The translations under genes were made by a program, and so were the position numbers. From Chelativorans sp. YIM 93263 (GTDB lineage Bacteria > Pseudomonadota > Alphaproteobacteria > Rhizobiales > Rhizobiaceae), in NCBI RefSeq assembly GCF_028767125.1, contig NZ_JAKCWP010000006.1, forward strand, positions 124,001 through 188,000: a stretch of 64,000 nt of DNA, read 5' to 3'. The notes beneath the pieces were generated by a model that saw nothing but the letters and a program-made list of their open reading frames with translations, did no database searches and was not told where the DNA came from. Positions 62,569 to 64,000 of this stretch are shown here, in pieces. Position 1 is the first letter of the stretch. Every line of letters begins with the position of its first letter.

Positions 62569-63624
62569 CTAGTTCGCAGTCTTGCCCTCGGCGATCTTTT
62601 CTTGAGCTTCTGCGTAGTTGGCCTGGTCGGCTTCCGGTGCTTCCTGCTCTTCGGTCGCGCTGGGGCTGTAATGCAGTTCCGCGAGGACCGGGAAGTGATC
62701 TGAACCGATATCGCGCAGGCGCTGCAGGCGGACAAGCGTGTACGAGGCGTCGTGAAATATGTGGTCCAGAGGCCACCGAACCAGAGGGTAGCGGGCAGGG
62801 AAAGTACTGAACATACCGCGCCCGCGTCGCGGATCGAGAGTATCACTGATGCGCTGGAAGAGACGTGTGGTGTGGGACCATGCGACATCGTTGAGATCGC
62901 CCGCAACGATAGCGGGCCGGTTCTGCGCCTTCACCTGCTTGCCCACGATCACGATTTCAGCGTCCCGCTCCTCGGTATCGGCTCGTGGCTCCGGCGGTCG
63001 CGGGTGCACGCCGAAAAATTTGATCCAGCGGCCGGATCGCAAGCGCACGGAAGCACGAATTGAGGGCACGTCCTCTTCCACCAGGAACCGCACTTCGGGC
63101 GAACCAAGTTCCAGTTTTGAAAACAGGTGCATCCCGTAGTGGTTTTCTTGTGGTTGCTTAACGGAATGCGGATAGTCGCCGTTCAACTCGCGCAACTGCT
63201 CGTCCCACCAGGCGTCGGTCTCCACCGCCAGGATGATATCCGGCCGGGTTTCCTGCACAAGAGCCAGAAACCTGTGAGCGCCACGGTTCTCCATCAAGAC
63301 ATTCGCGATCAGCAGGCGGACTGAGTTTTCCGCGTCTGCACTGTCAGGAGCCCTCGAAACTTCTCGGGGCGCCAAAACCGTATAAGGGAATATCCGAAAA
63401 CTCTGGTAGCCGAGGGAACCTGCCAGAGTGATCAGGAAAATGGAGTCCCATGTGCCTTCCGCTCCATAGAGGAACAGGTAGACGCACAGCACAATGGCGC
63501 TCGCGAAGGCGATCTGCAGGCGCGGAAAGTCCGCCCCACGAATCCACCACTTCGCACTTTTCACGAACGACAGTAGCGTCACTGCGACGAGCAGGCATCC
63601 GGAAGCGACGAGAATGGATTTCAT
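62569..63624 (-). CDS. Membrane-anchored endonuclease/exonuclease/phosphatase protein
   Basis: A 351-residue protein. Two or three membrane segments occupy residues 1-75, and a catalytic EEP domain follows from about 100. Conserved active-site residues are visible: Asn108 (IANVL), Glu135 (AVETD), His207 (GVHPRP), Asp243 and Asn245 (AGDLND), Asp309-His310 (GSDHFPV). The C-terminal tail is acidic. Substrate unknown: such membrane EEP proteins may cleave lipids or nucleic acids at the outer face. Confidence 0.85.
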   Translation of the reverse strand: MKSILVASGCLLVAVTLLSFVKSAKWWIRGADFPRLQIAFASAIVLCVYLFLYGAEGTWDSIFLITLAGSLGYQSFRIFPYTVLAPREVSRAPDSADAENSVRLLIANVLMENRGAHRFLALVQETRPDIILAVETDAWWDEQLRELNGDYPHSVKQPQENHYGMHLFSKLELGSPEVRFLVEEDVPSIRASVRLRSGRWIKFFGVHPRPPEPRADTEERDAEIVIVGKQVKAQNRPAIVAGDLNDVAWSHTTRLFQRISDTLDPRRGRGMFSTFPARYPLVRWPLDHIFHDASYTLVRLQRLRDIGSDHFPVLAELHYSPSATEEQEAPEADQANYAEAQEKIAEGKTAN

Positions 63625-63699
63625 CAGCGTTGAGAATCCGCCTAAGGGTGCTTCAGGTTGAATGGATCCATAAGCCTAGCATCGTATGTCTGCAGGAAC

Positions 63700-64000
63700 C
63701 TAGGGCGATTCAGCGGTTTTGTTCTCCTCGTCTTCCTGCGCCTGCGGCACGTCGCGCCCAGCCAGGAACTCTCCTAAGGCCGCCAGGCCATCAACGTGAT
63801 CGGCGAACACCTTCAGAGTAACGAGTAGCGGAACAGCGATCAGCGCGCCGACTATTCCCCACAGCCAGCCCCAAAACGCGATCGCCAAGAAGATCACGAC
63901 CGGGTTCATCTCAAGCCGGCGACCGATGACCAAGGGGGTGACCAACTGTCCCTCGACCGTGGTGCAGGCAAGATAGATCAGCGGCGCAAGGAGCGCGGGT
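63700..64000 (-). CDS. AI-2E family transporter, partial
   Basis: The 3' end of a gene that runs past the window edge; about 100 codons are visible. The membrane segment VIFLAIAFWGWLWGIVGALI and the preceding VEGQLVTPLVIGRRLEMNPV are the family signature of AI-2E/PerM transporters. The C-terminal tail is acidic (QAQEDEENKTAESP). Its start and first two thirds lie outside the window. Confidence 0.85.
   Translation of the reverse strand, partial: PALLAPLIYLACTTVEGQLVTPLVIGRRLEMNPVVIFLAIAFWGWLWGIVGALIAVPLLVTLKVFADHVDGLAALGEFLAGRDVPQAQEDEENKTAESP

Overview
The window looks like a chromosomal or chromid segment of a GC-rich alphaproteobacterium, most likely Hyphomicrobiales (Rhizobiales), possibly near the Mesorhizobium/Phyllobacteriaceae group. 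Pointers are a hmuP-S-T-U-V haem operon behind two RirA-type iron boxes, an IalB-family secreted protein, SorC- and LacI-controlled ABC sugar/polyol operons, and abundant MalK/SmoK-type and NitT/TauT-type importers. This is inferred from gene content. No rRNA, tRNA, CRISPR array, insertion sequence or phage gene was recognised.

Layout. 0.2-3.4 kb: arsR-arsC-acr3-chrA operon (minus). 3.7-4.0 kb: small secreted OstA/LptA-like protein. 4.4-10.7 kb: haem uptake, with a TonB receptor divergent from hmuP-S-T-U-V. 10.7-17.6 kb: probable amide/amino-alcohol catabolic cluster of a divergent HisD-family dehydrogenase, a NitT/TauT-type importer, an N,N-dimethylformamidase large-subunit homologue and a divergent LuxR regulator. 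17.6-24.25 kb: LacI-controlled ABC importer with a GH63 hydrolase, possibly for glycosylglycerate-type solutes. 24.4-35.0 kb: SorC-controlled polyol cluster (importer, FGGY kinase, HAD phosphatase; divergently ATPase, AraM/EgsA-like dehydrogenase, SIS isomerase, SDR). 35.0-39.9 kb: two SAM-fold enzymes, IalB-like protein, LysR/nitroreductase/EamA exporter. 40.1-44.4 kb: central carbon locus with a deleted gnd remnant, zwf and a gluconokinase-GH15 fusion. 44.7-47.1 kb: SulP anion transporter plus universal stress protein. 47.1-47.8 kb: stand-alone Hen1-type RNA methyltransferase. 48-50.2 kb: MFS pump and divergent TetR. 50.2-53.4 kb: cobalamin importer btuF-C-D behind a cobalamin riboswitch. 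53.5-55.2 kb: AztD zinc chaperone with Zur-like sites. 55.4-59.0 kb: flavoprotein, MFS pump and XRE regulator. 59.3-64 kb: DUF2254 membrane protein, GH13 enzyme, endonuclease/exonuclease/phosphatase protein and the 3' part of an AI-2E family gene cut by the window edge.

How it works together. Much of the window is nutrient scavenging (haem, cobalamin, zinc, polyols, glycosylated solutes, an amide-like compound), and each uptake system carries a recognisable regulator or cis-element. The zwf locus seems to have lost 6-phosphogluconate dehydrogenase while keeping glucose-6-phosphate dehydrogenase and gluconokinase, which favours Entner-Doudoroff flow unless another gnd exists. The least conventional items are the gluconokinase-GH15 fusion, the Hen1 methyltransferase without a Pnkp partner, the dimethylformamidase-like/HisD-like cluster and the AraM/SIS/HAD polyol cluster.
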